Source of the DNA: Rhopalosiphum padi
Taxonomy: Eukaryota > Arthropoda > Insecta > Hemiptera > Aphididae
DNA: 64,000 nucleotides
Assembly: GCF_020882245.1 (NCBI RefSeq)
Contig: NC_083597.1
Coordinates: 65,450,152-65,514,151 of the forward strand
Reading direction: 5' to 3'
Positions 1 through 11,359 of the stretch are shown here, one piece after another. The first letter of the stretch is position 1, and every line of letters starts with the position of its first letter. Both the position numbers and the translations under genes were made by a program. Below the pieces are notes generated by a model. It was not told where the DNA came from, did not search any database, and was given only the letters and a program-made list of their open reading frames with translations.

Positions 1-275
1 AAATGGTTTTAAATTGTTTTCAATTAAAAAAATAATTATCATAATTCAACACTCAACGTTATTTTTAAATTTTAATGTGTATTCGATATTTGTTTATGAG
101 CAACATAAAAATGTAATTGTGTTATACGTTATTACTATAACTTATAAGTTTATATTTAAGTTTTCTTTTTTTAGTGTGTATTGTAATATTTAGTTTATAT
201 TTCAAGTGTATAATTACTATTATTATTTCTATTTAAACATATTATATAAAATGAAATAAAAAATAAAAGTGTGAT
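1..275 (+). repeat. Copy of a secreted-gene 3' flank at the left edge
   Basis: This segment resembles 18,560-19,610, the 3' flank of the secreted-protein gene ending at 18,408. Shared landmarks come in the same order: an 'acactca..gttattttta' stretch, 'gtattcgatattt', 'taatacgttat/ttatacgtt', and a closing block 'agtgtataattactat' followed by 'aaataaaagtgt' with AATAAA-type signals. The order and orientation suggest that another member of the family, on the plus strand, ends just left of the window. No coding part is visible here. Confidence 0.5.
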
Positions 276-839
276 GATGAAATATTCTCAGTTGCCAATC
301 GACAAATACAAAATATATACTTTTCGAGTTATATTGGATCAGGTTAAAAAAAGTTTAAACAGGTGTTTTTCAGTTAATAAGAAATAAATAACTAATATTC
401 AATTCCTAGTACCTAAGAATTTTTACTCTCTACAAAATATGCCAAAAGAATTAACAAAAATAGATCTTGATCAATTAAAACTTGAACTTCAAAATTTTCA
501 AATGTACACCAAGCTTAAATAATTTTATAGAGAAGAGTACAAAACTAATATACTCTGAGCCTGAAACAGATGAGGAAAGTGAAATAGAATTAGTACTGGA
601 AAACAAAGAAGTTGATGGGATAAATGAAATTATGTTTCTTTGTAAGATCGATAGTGTAGATATCTGTTTTATTTAATCATGATTAATAATTGTTATTTAT
701 GGTTTCAGCCGTTTTAGGTAAAGCCGTTTACAGTAATCACTAATCATGATAACCAAAATTGCTTGCAATGTGTTTATAGTTTGATGTATAACTTAAATTT
801 GCATGTTTCTGCTTATACTACACTATATTAGGCATATGA

Positions 840-960
840 TTTTTTTTTAACTTTATCAGTGACAGAAGTTAATTGCGAACAAACTTTTAGTAAGTTGAAA
901 CTAATAAATATTAGATTAAGTCTAATTTAACACAGGACAATTTGGAAATTATAACAAAAA
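840..960 (+). pseudogene. hAT transposase C-terminal (dimerisation) relic
   Basis: From 847 the plus strand reads LSVTEVNCEQTFSKLKLIN and runs to a TAA at 928-930. This matches the conserved hAT C-terminal dimerisation pattern (roughly L-P-V-T-S-x-x-C-E-R-S-F-S-K-L-K). The catalytic part is not recognisable and the reading frame is broken. The short open frame at 482-676 lies upstream but shows nothing I can assign. It is a dead transposon fragment. Confidence 0.5.
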
Positions 961-2159
961 AATACATATGTTTGTAATATATAATAACAATTTGTATTCT
1001 TATTGAAGTTATGTAAAATTGCATACACAATACATACTAAAATTATTATATTTTTAAAAATAATAATAATTTTATTAATGTGTAATAAAATATAACTAAT
1101 AAATACCTAACCTTAAGTTATTTTTGTTTATGTTGAAAAGAATAAACAAAACAAGAATTTTTAATTGTTTAAGCATTTTATTAGTTCTTACTATACTACT
1201 ACTACAACTACCAATGTAGATATTAACACTTTTATTGTAGGTTCGGAAAGAAAAATATTAACTAGCATGAGACACCAATAATAGATTATTAGTTGATGCA
1301 CTACAAAATGTCAGAAATAGTCGACATTTCTACTTTTTTCGGGTGGATTGCATACTCTATAAGAGGTTAATGGCATCAAAAAATTGGCCCTTTACCTATG
1401 GGGAAAATTTTAAATTTATCTTGTTTTTAATTATTCAACTTCTACTAAACAGTTTTAAATAATTAAAAATAGATGAGCAAGATCAACCACCAATTGAATT
1501 GGTACTTAGATCTCTTCGACCATCCTAATGCCTACCAAGTTGCATAAGATGTGGTGCTGGAAGAGGTATAGATCAAGTCCGGGTACAACCTGTTGTTCAA
1601 CCTCAGTCGTACATGCTACCAAAGGCCAGAGACGCTGAGGACGTCCCATTGTTGGTAGAAGGCAAAATCCTCTCAGAATTTAAATGAAGATGCAACAGAA
1701 TGATTCTACAATTGAAATTTTTAAATAAATAATACAATTTTATAGCTATTGTTAAAATGTTAAATTTGGTTATAGCCTATAGGCAACATAGTGGAAGTTC
1801 TACCTCAACCAGAAATTGAAGGTACATATTATATATAAATAATATAAATTTTAATGAAGAAGATTTAATATTTATTTTTTTCTGTAGCTGTTCATTTTGA
1901 ATTAGATGAAACACTTCCAACTGAAAGTGAAAATTTAGGTAAAATAAATTATTTATAGTTTAATGAAAAATATTTATATGTAAATACTTATATTCATTGA
2001 GAATGAAAATGTTGAGATTGTGACGGTTGGAGCAGAAAAATTGAATGCCATAATTGTTGGAGAAACATGATGCATTACTACAAATACCAGGTGTAGTCTT
2101 CTGTATATTATATTCCTAATATAGAAATTGTTATTAGTTTAAACAAATTATTCTTTATA

Positions 2160-2711
2160 CAGGGTGGGGCACTGAAACGGCCGATTTTCATAGACAAATT
2201 ATAAAATAAAAAAACCAAATAAAAATTAATTATTATTTATTATAATGAAGTATATAACATGCCAATTATTTTTTAAAAATTATGTCCTCAAGATGATGGC
2301 CATCTCTTCTCAAACACTCTTCTAGCCTACTTCGTATATTTTCCACTATGGCTCTGACAGCAACGATGTTTTCAGGTGTGCGAATAGTTTTTTGTCGTAC
2401 AGGCTTATTTTTTAATGCTGAACCCGTTTCTTCAAAGTTGGTTATCCATATTTTAATAACCTTAGCCGATGGTACCGAATCATGCCGTTTAAGATTAAAA
2501 TGAAGACGAAATTCACGCTGTGCGACTACGTAACTGTCATTATTTTTGTAAAATGATTTTATCGCATAAGCACGTTGTTTACCACTCCACTGTTCCATGT
2601 TTACTAAATGGCATGTTATCTTTGAACTAATAGTATTTAGTGAGAATTCTTATCTTAATTACTACTGAGAAAATCTATTTTTAAAATCAGCCGTTTCAGT
2701 GCCCCACCCTG
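2160..2711. mobile_element. Mariner/IS630-like element, internally deleted
   Basis: The two ends are inverted repeats of about 30 bp starting CAGGGTGGGGCACTGAAACG, flanked on both sides by TA, the target duplication of Tc1/mariner elements. The element is about 550 bp, far below a full mariner (about 1.3 kb or more), and holds one minus-strand ORF that keeps only the DNA-binding N-terminus and the extreme C-terminus of the transposase. Self-mobility is therefore not expected, but the TIRs look intact enough for mobilisation in trans. Confidence 0.8.
2266..2598 (-). CDS. Truncated transposase: HTH DNA-binding domain without catalytic core
   Basis: This 110-aa ORF lies inside the TIR element at 2,160-2,711. 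Residues about 1-75 look like the N-terminal helix-turn-helix domain common in insect mariner-type transposases (DUF4817 type): a start MEQWSGKQRAYAIKSFYKNN, then a basic segment and a KIWITNFEETG helix. Residues about 85-110 (RSRLEECLRRDGHHLEDIIF) look like the C-terminal tail of the same protein. The DDE/D catalytic region that should lie between is absent, so an in-frame internal deletion is inferred. It cannot catalyse transposition. It could bind the TIRs or be untranslated; nothing in the sequence decides between these. Confidence 0.6.
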   Translation of the reverse strand: MEQWSGKQRAYAIKSFYKNNDSYVVAQREFRLHFNLKRHDSVPSAKVIKIWITNFEETGSALKNKPVRQKTIRTPENIVAVRAIVENIRSRLEECLRRDGHHLEDIIFKK

Positions 2712-2763
2712 TACTAGGCAATATAAATATACTAGATTAACTTTAACCTATTTTATACTTATA

Positions 2764-3310
2764 CGGGGTGATTCTTTTATCATAAAACACTTATTATTTT
2801 AAAAAGTATTCTATGATTTTGAAAACATTTTTTTACAGAGTTTCAAATTGTTAAAAAACAACATTTTTATTAAAAAATTATATTTCTAAATAATTTTCTG
2901 AGTATTTTGATACATAAAAATCGAATTTAAGACGAGTAGTTTATGAGTTATACGTATTTAAAGTTTAGACGCACGGAGTGGAGTGGTACGGAGTTACCCC
3001 GCAAAATATTTGTCCTATTGTCTAAACTTTAAATACGTATAACTCATAAACTAGTCGTCCTAAATTTGATTTTTATGTATCAAAATACTCAGAAAATTAT
3101 GATGCTTTGGAATATGAAATCAAAACTCTATGCTGTCATTCAAAAAAGTAAAAAACTTAAAAAAATATAAGGATAAAAAATATTTAAAAATATAATTTTT
3201 TAACTAAAACGTTGTTTCTTAACAACTTGAAACTATGTAAAAAAATGTTTTCAAAATCATGAATACTTATTGAAATAACGAGTGTTTTATGATAAAAGAA
3301 TGACGCTGTG
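2764..3310. mobile_element. Foldback TIR element (MITE), TA target site
   Basis: The left arm starts CGGGGTGATTCTTTTATCAT and the right arm ends with its inverted counterpart, ATGATAAAAGAATGACGCTG. The arms are about 200-280 bp and pair along most of their length (for example, 'gtttatgagttatacgtatt' near 2,940 against 'aatacgtataactcataaac' near 3,040). A central loop of about 50 bp near 2,970-3,015 is the only unpaired part. TA flanks both ends. There is no ORF. It lies directly upstream of the RING-like segment. Confidence 0.7.
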
Positions 3311-4679
3311 TATTCAAGCGAGGTATATGATTGTTATTTTGTGTGTTGGCAATACAGAGATGATGTAGAAGGTATGCACATTGTTTTTCCATGTGGACAT
3401 ATGGGTGGTGTAGTGATTTGTGTCCTCAGCGATTGTCCAAATGTCCCATCTGCAGAGTAAAATATCCAAGGTCCTTTAACATAAATATTATGATGACAAG
3501 TTTAGATAATGGTATATAAAAAAATGGTAAAAAAATATATTTACTTTTTGGATATAGTCTCATGAATACAACAGCCTTATGGATTCAACAGGCATTAATT
3601 TCATTTGTTGTTGAAGGGCTTATAGAGATGCATCAAATGGCTTAAGGTACATGTACCTGTATTGCAGACATGGATGGTGTGGTGGTACATTAAACGTTTG
3701 TGAAGTATGTGATGAAGAATGTGTTGCACAAATCTCCATAACTTAAATTTATAACAATATGTTATATTTTTTTTTCATCTAATTATGACTGGCTACCATG
3801 GCTAGAATATTTAATAATCATTTATTTATTTATATGGTATTCTTCATCTAAAATATTAAAACACCTACCTTTATGAATGCAATGATATTTTGGTCAACAA
3901 TATAAAAGTAAATAGATTTATAAAGTAATAAATACCTAAAGTACTATTCATTTAGTCCGATGTTAATTTAATAAAATTGGTATGGTGTCAATATTTTTTG
4001 GTTTAAAAAAAATTAAAATTAAAAAATATTCATTTAAAGGTGTTTTCTATCATAGGTATATAAAACCGACAATGAAATATTAACTAAAAATAATCATTTA
4101 CAGAGTTAACATTTATATAAAAAATAGACAAACGTATAAAATTTGTTATATTATGCAAAATATTGTTTACGAAATTTAATAAATTATGATTTACAGTTAG
4201 GTATACGTTACCTATCAGAAAATCTACTACAATCCAATTCTTGGGACACCACAAATTCCTCTTTAGATTCGGGGGCAGACTGGTTATTTTTAGCCTGGAG
4301 TGCAAGATTAATTAGAGGCCCGTATATTTTTTTTCAAACTTACCAAAATTAAGAAAGAGTCCAGGTACCTAAGTAAATAGGTATTAAAAAAAATATTAAG
4401 AATAATTATATGTTATTTTTTTGAGATGATGCAGACATGGATATAATATAGATACTTATAGTAACTATATATATACATAGATTAAATAAACTTAGTATAT
4501 TTAATCTATGATATATATATGTGGGTAGTTTAGAGTAAATGCATTTTTAGAAAAAATATTACTTACTTTACATTACTTATTCAAAACATTATGAATTTAT
4601 ACCAATTCACATTTTTACATAAAGTCCTACAACCTAAAACAAAAATTATTCCTTACATATTGTATCTAATAATTCAAGT

Positions 4680-5545
4680 TTTTCATTTTGGTTTTAACAT
4701 TATCATCAATAGACAATAATCATAGACATTTGTTTAAATTATCGCATTTAAAGCTATTATATCTTATATCAAAGACAATGTTGATATTGTATTTGATATT
4801 TTCACATTTTGTATAAATGAAATTAGCAGTATTTAACAATATTTTAATTTAAGAATATAATTATTTAGATCATTTTATCGTTTTATTCTTAATTCGTATT
4901 TGAATTAATTATTTAAGTTTGGATTGAAAAACTTGACAGTTTCTGCTCAATTAAATATAAACTTTTTTTTTAATAACATTTGAAATTAAATAACATACAT
5001 GCCTAAAGTAATATTAGGTTATACAATACGTTAAAAGGATAAATCTTATAAAATATAAATACTTACTGTTAAATTGTGTCCTTATAAAAGTTCGTCTAGA
5101 TGTTGGATATTGTCGAGAAAATCATAGATTTGCTTACTGATGTATATTAAACAACTTAATTGTATTAAACTAACATTTATAGTTAGATTATTAGATATGT
5201 TCTTTTTAGGTACTCGTATTTATTATAACCAAACACGGTTGTGGCTACTCGTTTCATTTTATTTTAAATGAATTTTCATTGTTTTCAACGCAATACGTAC
5301 ACAAATGTCTGCGTTCTATATAAAAACCTGTACACAAGAATAATTAATGTAATATGTTATAAACAACGTGAAGCCGGATCGTGGCTGGCAGGAAAGACTA
5401 TTTTCGCCAGACACACGATCAAGTAAACATTATATGTTGACGATGTACAATAATTTAAATAACAGGTTTTAAACATTTAACGCGTGCGTTTAATTGCGTT
5501 TATACGTAGAAGTATAAGTTAGGTTAAATATAGTAAGTTATTACT
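4680..5545. repeat. Left copy of a duplicated block with a TATA motif
   Basis: This block is nearly identical over about 500 bp to 12,840-13,465, in the same orientation. Shared parts include 'cttactgttaaat', 'tgttggatattgtcgagaaa', 'caaatgtctgcgttctatat' and 'aacaacgtgaagccgg'. A TATATAAAAA motif at 5,317-5,326 with downstream GC-richer sequence looks like a core promoter on the plus strand. I found no open reading frame conserved between the two copies; short frames are interrupted differently in each. Confidence 0.7.
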
Positions 5546-7461
5546 GTAATCAATTTTGTTGTTTTTGTTGAGAGGCGGTCAACTGCTGCAGTGCGATGGA
5601 CTGTTCAAAATTCTATGATTGGTTTATACAGTTCTACGGATCCGTAAGGCATATCCTTAGGAATTGATTTTGAAGAATTTATATCTTATTTATTTTAGTG
5701 ACTGAAGCAGCGGCCCTTATTAGACAAGCGTAGGGTATCAGTGGCCTGATAATTGACATGTACAGTAAGAGTGATGATGATTTAACACCAAGGAATTTAT
5801 CAAATCATCTTTTCTATTCCACTGTATGTCCTGATTGTTAATGTAGATGTTTTCAGGATCGTTGTATTTTTTTAAGGTGAATATTTTGGCCGCGCTTTTG
5901 GTTGGGTTTAGGTTCAACTTCCATTTTTGGAACTAAGAAGTATAAAATTACTTAGCTAAGCTTATTTCATATGACTGGTATATAAATTAATAAACCGAAT
6001 ATACTTATTTAAAGATCGTATATTTACTATGGTTTTTCATATGACAATTACTAGTATATAATCGTATCTCAGGGGTGGTGATGAGTGAACAACACACGTT
6101 GCTAAAATTAGCAACCCCCCTCCAGCAAACTTCTTTTTATTAGACTAAACATTAGCTTTAGAAAAGACTATTTTTCTGTTTAATTATTTTTATATCAAAA
6201 AGTACATGTTTGAATAAATTGTTATTTAGATACGATATGATTATGATTTGATAAATAATTTTCTGTTTTGCAATCAAATTACTTTTAACATCAAGGTTTT
6301 GGCCTAAATTGTATGTAAAAATTTGTATAAATTATACATAAAAATATTATGATATACCTACTATAGGTGATCAATAATATTAAATTATTTTATTTTACTA
6401 CAATTATTATATTAGAAGCAAGGAGTAGAAGGACTCAATATAATAAATACATATCAACAATTTAAAATAACTGAAACAATTCGTTTTATAATTTAAAAGT
6501 TAACATTATTTTTTAAAAAAAGTTAATTTTATAAACTATAAATTTGTTCATAACTATATTATGTTAAAATTTTTATAGTTTTTAATCTCGGGTAACATAT
6601 CAAAGTCATATTTTAAAAAATATTTATCTGAACACTCAAACAAATAATATAACATTATTTGCGTAGGTACAATGATATGTGTGCATTTAATGTATAACAA
6701 GATACTTGTTTCTTTACTTTTATAATCTAGGGTGTGGTGACCTCTCAGTAACTTCCCCATTCAAGCCTCCTGATTCCTTACTTCCATCTAATTTGCTTAT
6801 CGAGACAAAATCAAAAAATTTCCAATAAATATGTAAAAAAAACTTAAGCTGCATCGCAATTCACTATACAATTGCTAAACAACTTCTGGATGACTTGCAA
6901 GACATTAGGCAACTCAAACGCCTAAAGCCATACGACTTAGTTTAAGTGACTTATGCTATGGAAAGGGGCTATCTCATAGAAGGTACAACCCCAAACATAT
7001 TCATGTACAATATATATTTAACTAATTATTATTTTTATTATAATACAAAGTATTGTATTATGGTCGTACAAATAAAGATGCCATAGGCAGTTTAAAAAAA
7101 AATGTGTTTGTTTTGTTTTCTCGGACGATAAAATGCATATTTGTGGAATACAGAAATGGTAAAGTGCTCATAACTGTTGTTTTGTGAATCGTGAGTTATA
7201 ACGTAGATGGAATCCACCCAAATCAACGCATATCGTTACAATTAATTACATATTTTGCAAAATTTATAGTTTTAGAATCATGTGAAAAAAAACTTCAAAT
7301 AAAATTAAAATTTTACATTAATGACAGTTAGATTTAGTTACCGATATAAGATAATTATTAATTTAGAAAAATATAAATTCATTAAAGTGGTAAGATAAGA
7401 ATTAATATTAGTGAATATATTATTATTGGTTTGCGGTCTTATTCTAAAGGTAAACACGCAT
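5546..7461. other. AT-rich interval, no supportable gene
   Basis: I see no conserved protein motif here. A short open stretch near 6,860-6,945 (plus) reads like a C-terminal tail rich in Leu, Asp and Lys (KQLLDDLQDIRQLKRLKPYD) and may be a retroelement scrap. Other open frames are short and AT-driven. Confidence 0.4.
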
Positions 7462-8105
7462 TTATGTTTTACATTTAATGTTGCAATCAACGTTACCATA
7501 TTCTTTAATAGGAATTAAACTTAAATCTATATCGTCACATTTTACGCGAGATCTTTTGCCGGATTCTAAACGGATTTTGCAAATCAATCAGTTTATTTTT
7601 GATATTTGATACCTGAAAATATAATTTGTACAGTTTGAACTGATGACACGAAACGAAATACCATATTTGATAGAAAATACTGAAACCTCTGCTAAACGGG
7701 CCCTAACAACATATCTATTAGTAAAAACTAAAAACACTTATTGTTATTACATTATTTAAAGATTTCATTGTTTTTGAAACTATTATAAATGGACTTATTT
7801 AATTCTTCATCGCTAATTTCATATTCGGTGTCAGAAAGCGAATTTAATGTTTCACCTTGATATTCAATCTTATTATCATCTAAATTACAACGCGTAATAT
7901 TTATACAATCGTAGTTCCACGAGGTTTTTTCGTAACTGTAATGAGTGGGAAGAAGTTCAACAGTTTTTGTTTCATTTAGGACAAATATTTTTTTGTTTTT
8001 AAAATAGATAGAAATAAAATAACAGTCTTCTGACTCAAAGGAACATGTCATAATATTGATAAAAATGAATGCCGCAAAGGCAACTAAACATTTCATAAAA
8101 ATCAT
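7462..8105 (-). pseudogene. Broken copy of the small secreted-protein family
   Basis: The first 117 codons (from ATG at 8,103-8,105) give a signal peptide, an early Cys and the family motif 'SDxE.ISDEELNKSIY', equivalent to 'ITDEELSEAIY' in the intact gene at 17,773. That frame ends at 7,752. Family similarity then continues in another frame through about 7,720-7,590, passes a TGA where both intact relatives have a Gly codon (before the conserved L-[IV]-C), and ends after conserved Cys residues at a TAA at 7,462-7,464. So there is at least one frameshift and one nonsense mutation. The Cys pair in the middle of the protein (DCINITRC) is present, as in the 17.8 kb gene. A truncated 117-aa product could still be made. 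An intron removing the lesions is possible but I see no good splice pair. Confidence 0.75.
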
Positions 8106-9930
8106 TGTTATTAATATCTATTACACATTTAAACTCCAGCTATTACAGAAACACGATTTATTTAATACCTTATTTAGATATTTAAATTTTAAACCTGTAT
8201 AAATTAGAAATTAACGTCACGAAACGGACGGCTTTGATTACAGCCTATCCTAATAATAACTGCTTTTTTATGAGTAGTAAAATATTGTGTTTATCGTTGG
8301 TTTTTACATCGTTTAACTGTGATGGCAAAAACGATAAACGCCGATTCTAAATTTTATTTTTCACCCAACTAAAAACATATTGGGATTACAGTATTAAATT
8401 ATAATATATATTATACTCACGGTTAGTTCGCGTCTTTAAAAATTCTCGGTATTGATGTGTATCCAACATATTAAAACGACGTTATACTTGCATTTGGGTT
8501 GTCCAAAATTATTATACTCATTATAAAAAGCTTATCTATGAAACGAAAATGAAATAAAAACGTAATTTACACGTAATTATAATAATAGTCAAACCTTATA
8601 CTCGTATAATTTAAACTAAGTTGGTATCTTATAACTGCATTAAACGCAATACTGTATTTCAGAACTAGCCACTAGAATGTGAGGAGGATAATTTTTCAGT
8701 GTAAATATTATAATATTTTTATACACATATTATTATTATTACGTCTGCTCAGGAAGGTGTTCCCAACTGAACAGCGCAAGCGCCGTGAAATTCTCCAGGT
8801 GCGCGTTACTCGTCGTAATTAGTGATGGGCGGAACTTACTAGTTTTGACTATCCATTGTTTGATAAACAACCAAGTGATTGATTAAAAATATTTTCCATC
8901 TAATTTTTTTAAAACTATCGAATACATTTTCCGATAGTTCTCATTCAGTAGTAGCACTAACTATTTTTGGCAATTTATAGTTTAAAAATACAACCGACTA
9001 TTTTTTTAATTGAATAAATAATATTATTATCAATTAATAATTGAACTATTTAATAGATGATATTCTTACTTCACTAGTTTTAGCACAGATTAGTTTGAAA
9101 AACAACCAAGTATTTTTTCAATTAAATAGATATTATACATTGAAATTTTCGAATACTATCAAATTAATTACTCAATAGTTTTATATTTTTATCTACTAAA
9201 CCTAAATAAACAAATGAATTATAATTAATTATAACAGACCTAATCGATTTTAAATTTTGACATGTTTTATCATAAATTTTGTCAGATCCTTGACGTCTCT
9301 AAAGCGAATAAAAGACTCGACTTCTTTCTTTAAATATTAGTATAATATAATAATGCAGGGTGGGTCGTTAGTAGGCTGTCATTGTCCATCCCATATATAT
9401 CCATCCCGTCCCATATTTCATACTTACTTCAGTTTATAAGTATATAGAATGTGTATATTAGATGAAAGCTGCATATTTTATGTGACAAGAAAAATACTTC
9501 AACCTATAGTTTCAGAAATGTATTTTAATAAAAATTATAACCAATGACTATTAATCTTATACATTTTAAGATAGTTTTTAAAATAAAATCATATTTATTT
9601 ATTATTACCTTAATTCAACCATTCTCCAAATCCAAAAAATGAAATTGTTTATTATATTGATATTGTACATATTTTTCTTAGCAATTGCACTTCTCGTACC
9701 ACGTAAATGTTTCAATTTAAAACAAAAGGTGGACATTATTCGTTGTAAAGACTCTATAGTGGTTTGTCTATTCGTAAACTCGTTAACAAATATTAAAATT
9801 AAATGTATAATGTATATGAATAATATAATAATAATGATAAAGATGATAATAATATGTACAATTATTATAATATACGTACACAATTTTAATTTTTCATTAA
9901 ACTGATATATTTCTAATTTTATATTTAAAA
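8106..9930. other. AT-rich interval upstream of the broken secreted gene
   Basis: This presumably contains the old promoter of the minus-strand pseudogene. A GC-richer patch at about 8,740-8,820 stands out but does not give an assignable protein. Opposite-strand open frames at 9,605-9,905 are low-complexity Ile/Leu-rich translations of AT-rich DNA and are not called. Confidence 0.35.
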
Positions 9931-10018
9931 TACTGAAACCTGTCTACAACAAACACCTGTATATAACGGAAAATTATTTTGGTCCCGTGACTATCTGTTA
10001 TATACAGGTTTCACTGTA
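9931..10018. mobile_element. Short hairpin MITE with pogo/Tigger-like ends
   Basis: The left end reads TACTGAAACCTGTCTACAAC and the right end reads inversely TACAGTGAAACCTGTATATA. The whole 88-bp piece can fold as an imperfect hairpin with TA at both boundaries. CAGTGAAACC ends are typical of pogo/Tigger elements. It has no coding capacity. Confidence 0.55.
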
Positions 10019-10862
10019 TTAGTTTTATGGTTTTACCTATATATACTCGTACAATATAAATATTTTAAAATTATTGTTTGTTTTTCTCACCGATCGCTTG
10101 CATCGTTACTTATCGGTACGCCGCAAGCGTGATTCAAAGAAAAGAAATAGGAAAAGAAAAATAATAATAAACAATTTATAATTTTGCAAATATTATCTGG
10201 ATATTAAAATAAAAAGATTTTATTCAATACTATAATTTTTATTTATTTTTTATGCATATTTAGTGATTCTTTAGAGCATAAATGAATACATATTTTAAGG
10301 TTTTTTAGGGCATTACGTCCCTAGCCGTATTGCCCTTATTTATAATTTATGATGGCGATCTTATAGATCTAATTATAGAAATAGTTTGTAAATACATAAT
10401 GTTGGTTAAAACTAGTCAAATATCAAATGCTGTATTACTTCAGACAAATACATAGGTGGAAAAAAATTTTTGTTTTAAAAACTGAAATTTTTATTTGAAA
10501 TATATATTTGTAGAGGTAATAACGACTTTTTAATTATTTGTTTTTAGTTATAACATTTACCATATTACCATAACATGTATAATATTATTATACCATTATT
10601 ACGTATTGATTTCAAGTACCTAATTTGCAAATAATTACGCGAAATTAATTGGGATTGTATTTACTGTGAAATGTATACTACTCGTATATAATATGGTATT
10701 GCGGTCGTTGGATTATTATTCCTGAACTCACAAACAATTAAATTTATAAAAATTGACCATATTTATATATATGTATATGTATATTATATATAATAATAAT
10801 AATATAATACATCCTTTAGTGGATTCTGTTTGCACGGAATCGTAATTAAATAACGATTTAAC

Positions 10863-11350
10863 CCAGGCGTGCACAACCTTTTTCAACATGCGGGCCACAT
10901 TCCAAATTTGTATTTATACTATGGGCCGTATATACGTCACGGTTTTATTTTGTTCATTTTGATAAAATGTAAAATAGATACACTACCATTTTTTTTCACT
11001 TATCGAATTTACGATTCTAATCTAGTGTGTTTAAAGTACTGAATATTTTCACGCTAGTCACTATAGTTTTCTCGTCATTAAAAACTACAAGTTCACTTTT
11101 CTTGTTTGCAAAAAATAATAAATTACATTTTATTTATTAAAATGTCTCAAAATAAAAAGCGTAAAATTGACACTGAATGCCATGTTTTCAATAATAATTT
11201 ATAATTTTTAAAAGCTTATTATAATAATTTTTTTTTTAATTATAATTTATATTTTTACTTATACCAGTTATACCTATAAAAATTTCTATTTTTTTATAAA
11301 ATGGTCACATACCGGTTGGAATACTTTTCAGGGCCGGATATGCGATAATT
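10863..11350 (+). mobile_element. hAT-type element relic with transposase N-terminal stub
   Basis: The left boundary reads CAGGCGTGCACAACC followed by 'gcgggccacat', typical of hAT/ZBED elements. At 11,142-11,204 an ORF starts MSQNKKRKIDTECHVFN, the usual basic N-terminus of ZBED-like hAT transposases, and stops after 20 codons. The remainder is AT-rich. A 'gggccgg' remnant near 11,333 may be the decayed other end. It is a deletion derivative. Confidence 0.5.
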
Positions 11351-11359
11351 AACCGGTTT

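Larger units (their letters stand above)
1540..3750 (+). pseudogene. Degenerate RING-finger gene interrupted by transposons
   Basis: Several exon-like pieces lie on the plus strand. Two are very short: about 1,770-1,821 and 1,888-1,938, each preceded by AG and followed by GT. A RING-type zinc ligand pattern lies at about 3,325-3,490: an upstream C-x3-C, then PCGHM, then WCSDLCPQRLSKCPICRV. The two halves are in different frames because of one extra base near 3,402-3,404, so a literal translation ends early at a TAA near 3,457. A further Cys-rich open piece at about 3,630-3,746 reads CRHGWCGGTLNVCEVC and ends in TAA. Two TIR elements (2,160-2,711 and 2,764-3,310) sit directly upstream of the RING segment. 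The C-terminal CPIC layout resembles IAP/MDM2-like E3 ligases, but the parent gene is not identified. It is most likely a pseudogene; exon assignments before 3,300 are guesses. Confidence 0.4.

Noticed and set aside
5033..5275. Minus-strand short coding exon with donor AACAG|TAAGTATT in the duplicated block
   Set aside because: Reading frames stop at different places and the start codon is not kept in the second copy at 12.96-13.20 kb, so coding is not conserved.
9605..9905. Overlapping opposite-strand 92- and 88-aa frames, Ile/Leu-rich
   Set aside because: These are low-complexity translations of AT-rich DNA with no splice or promoter context.
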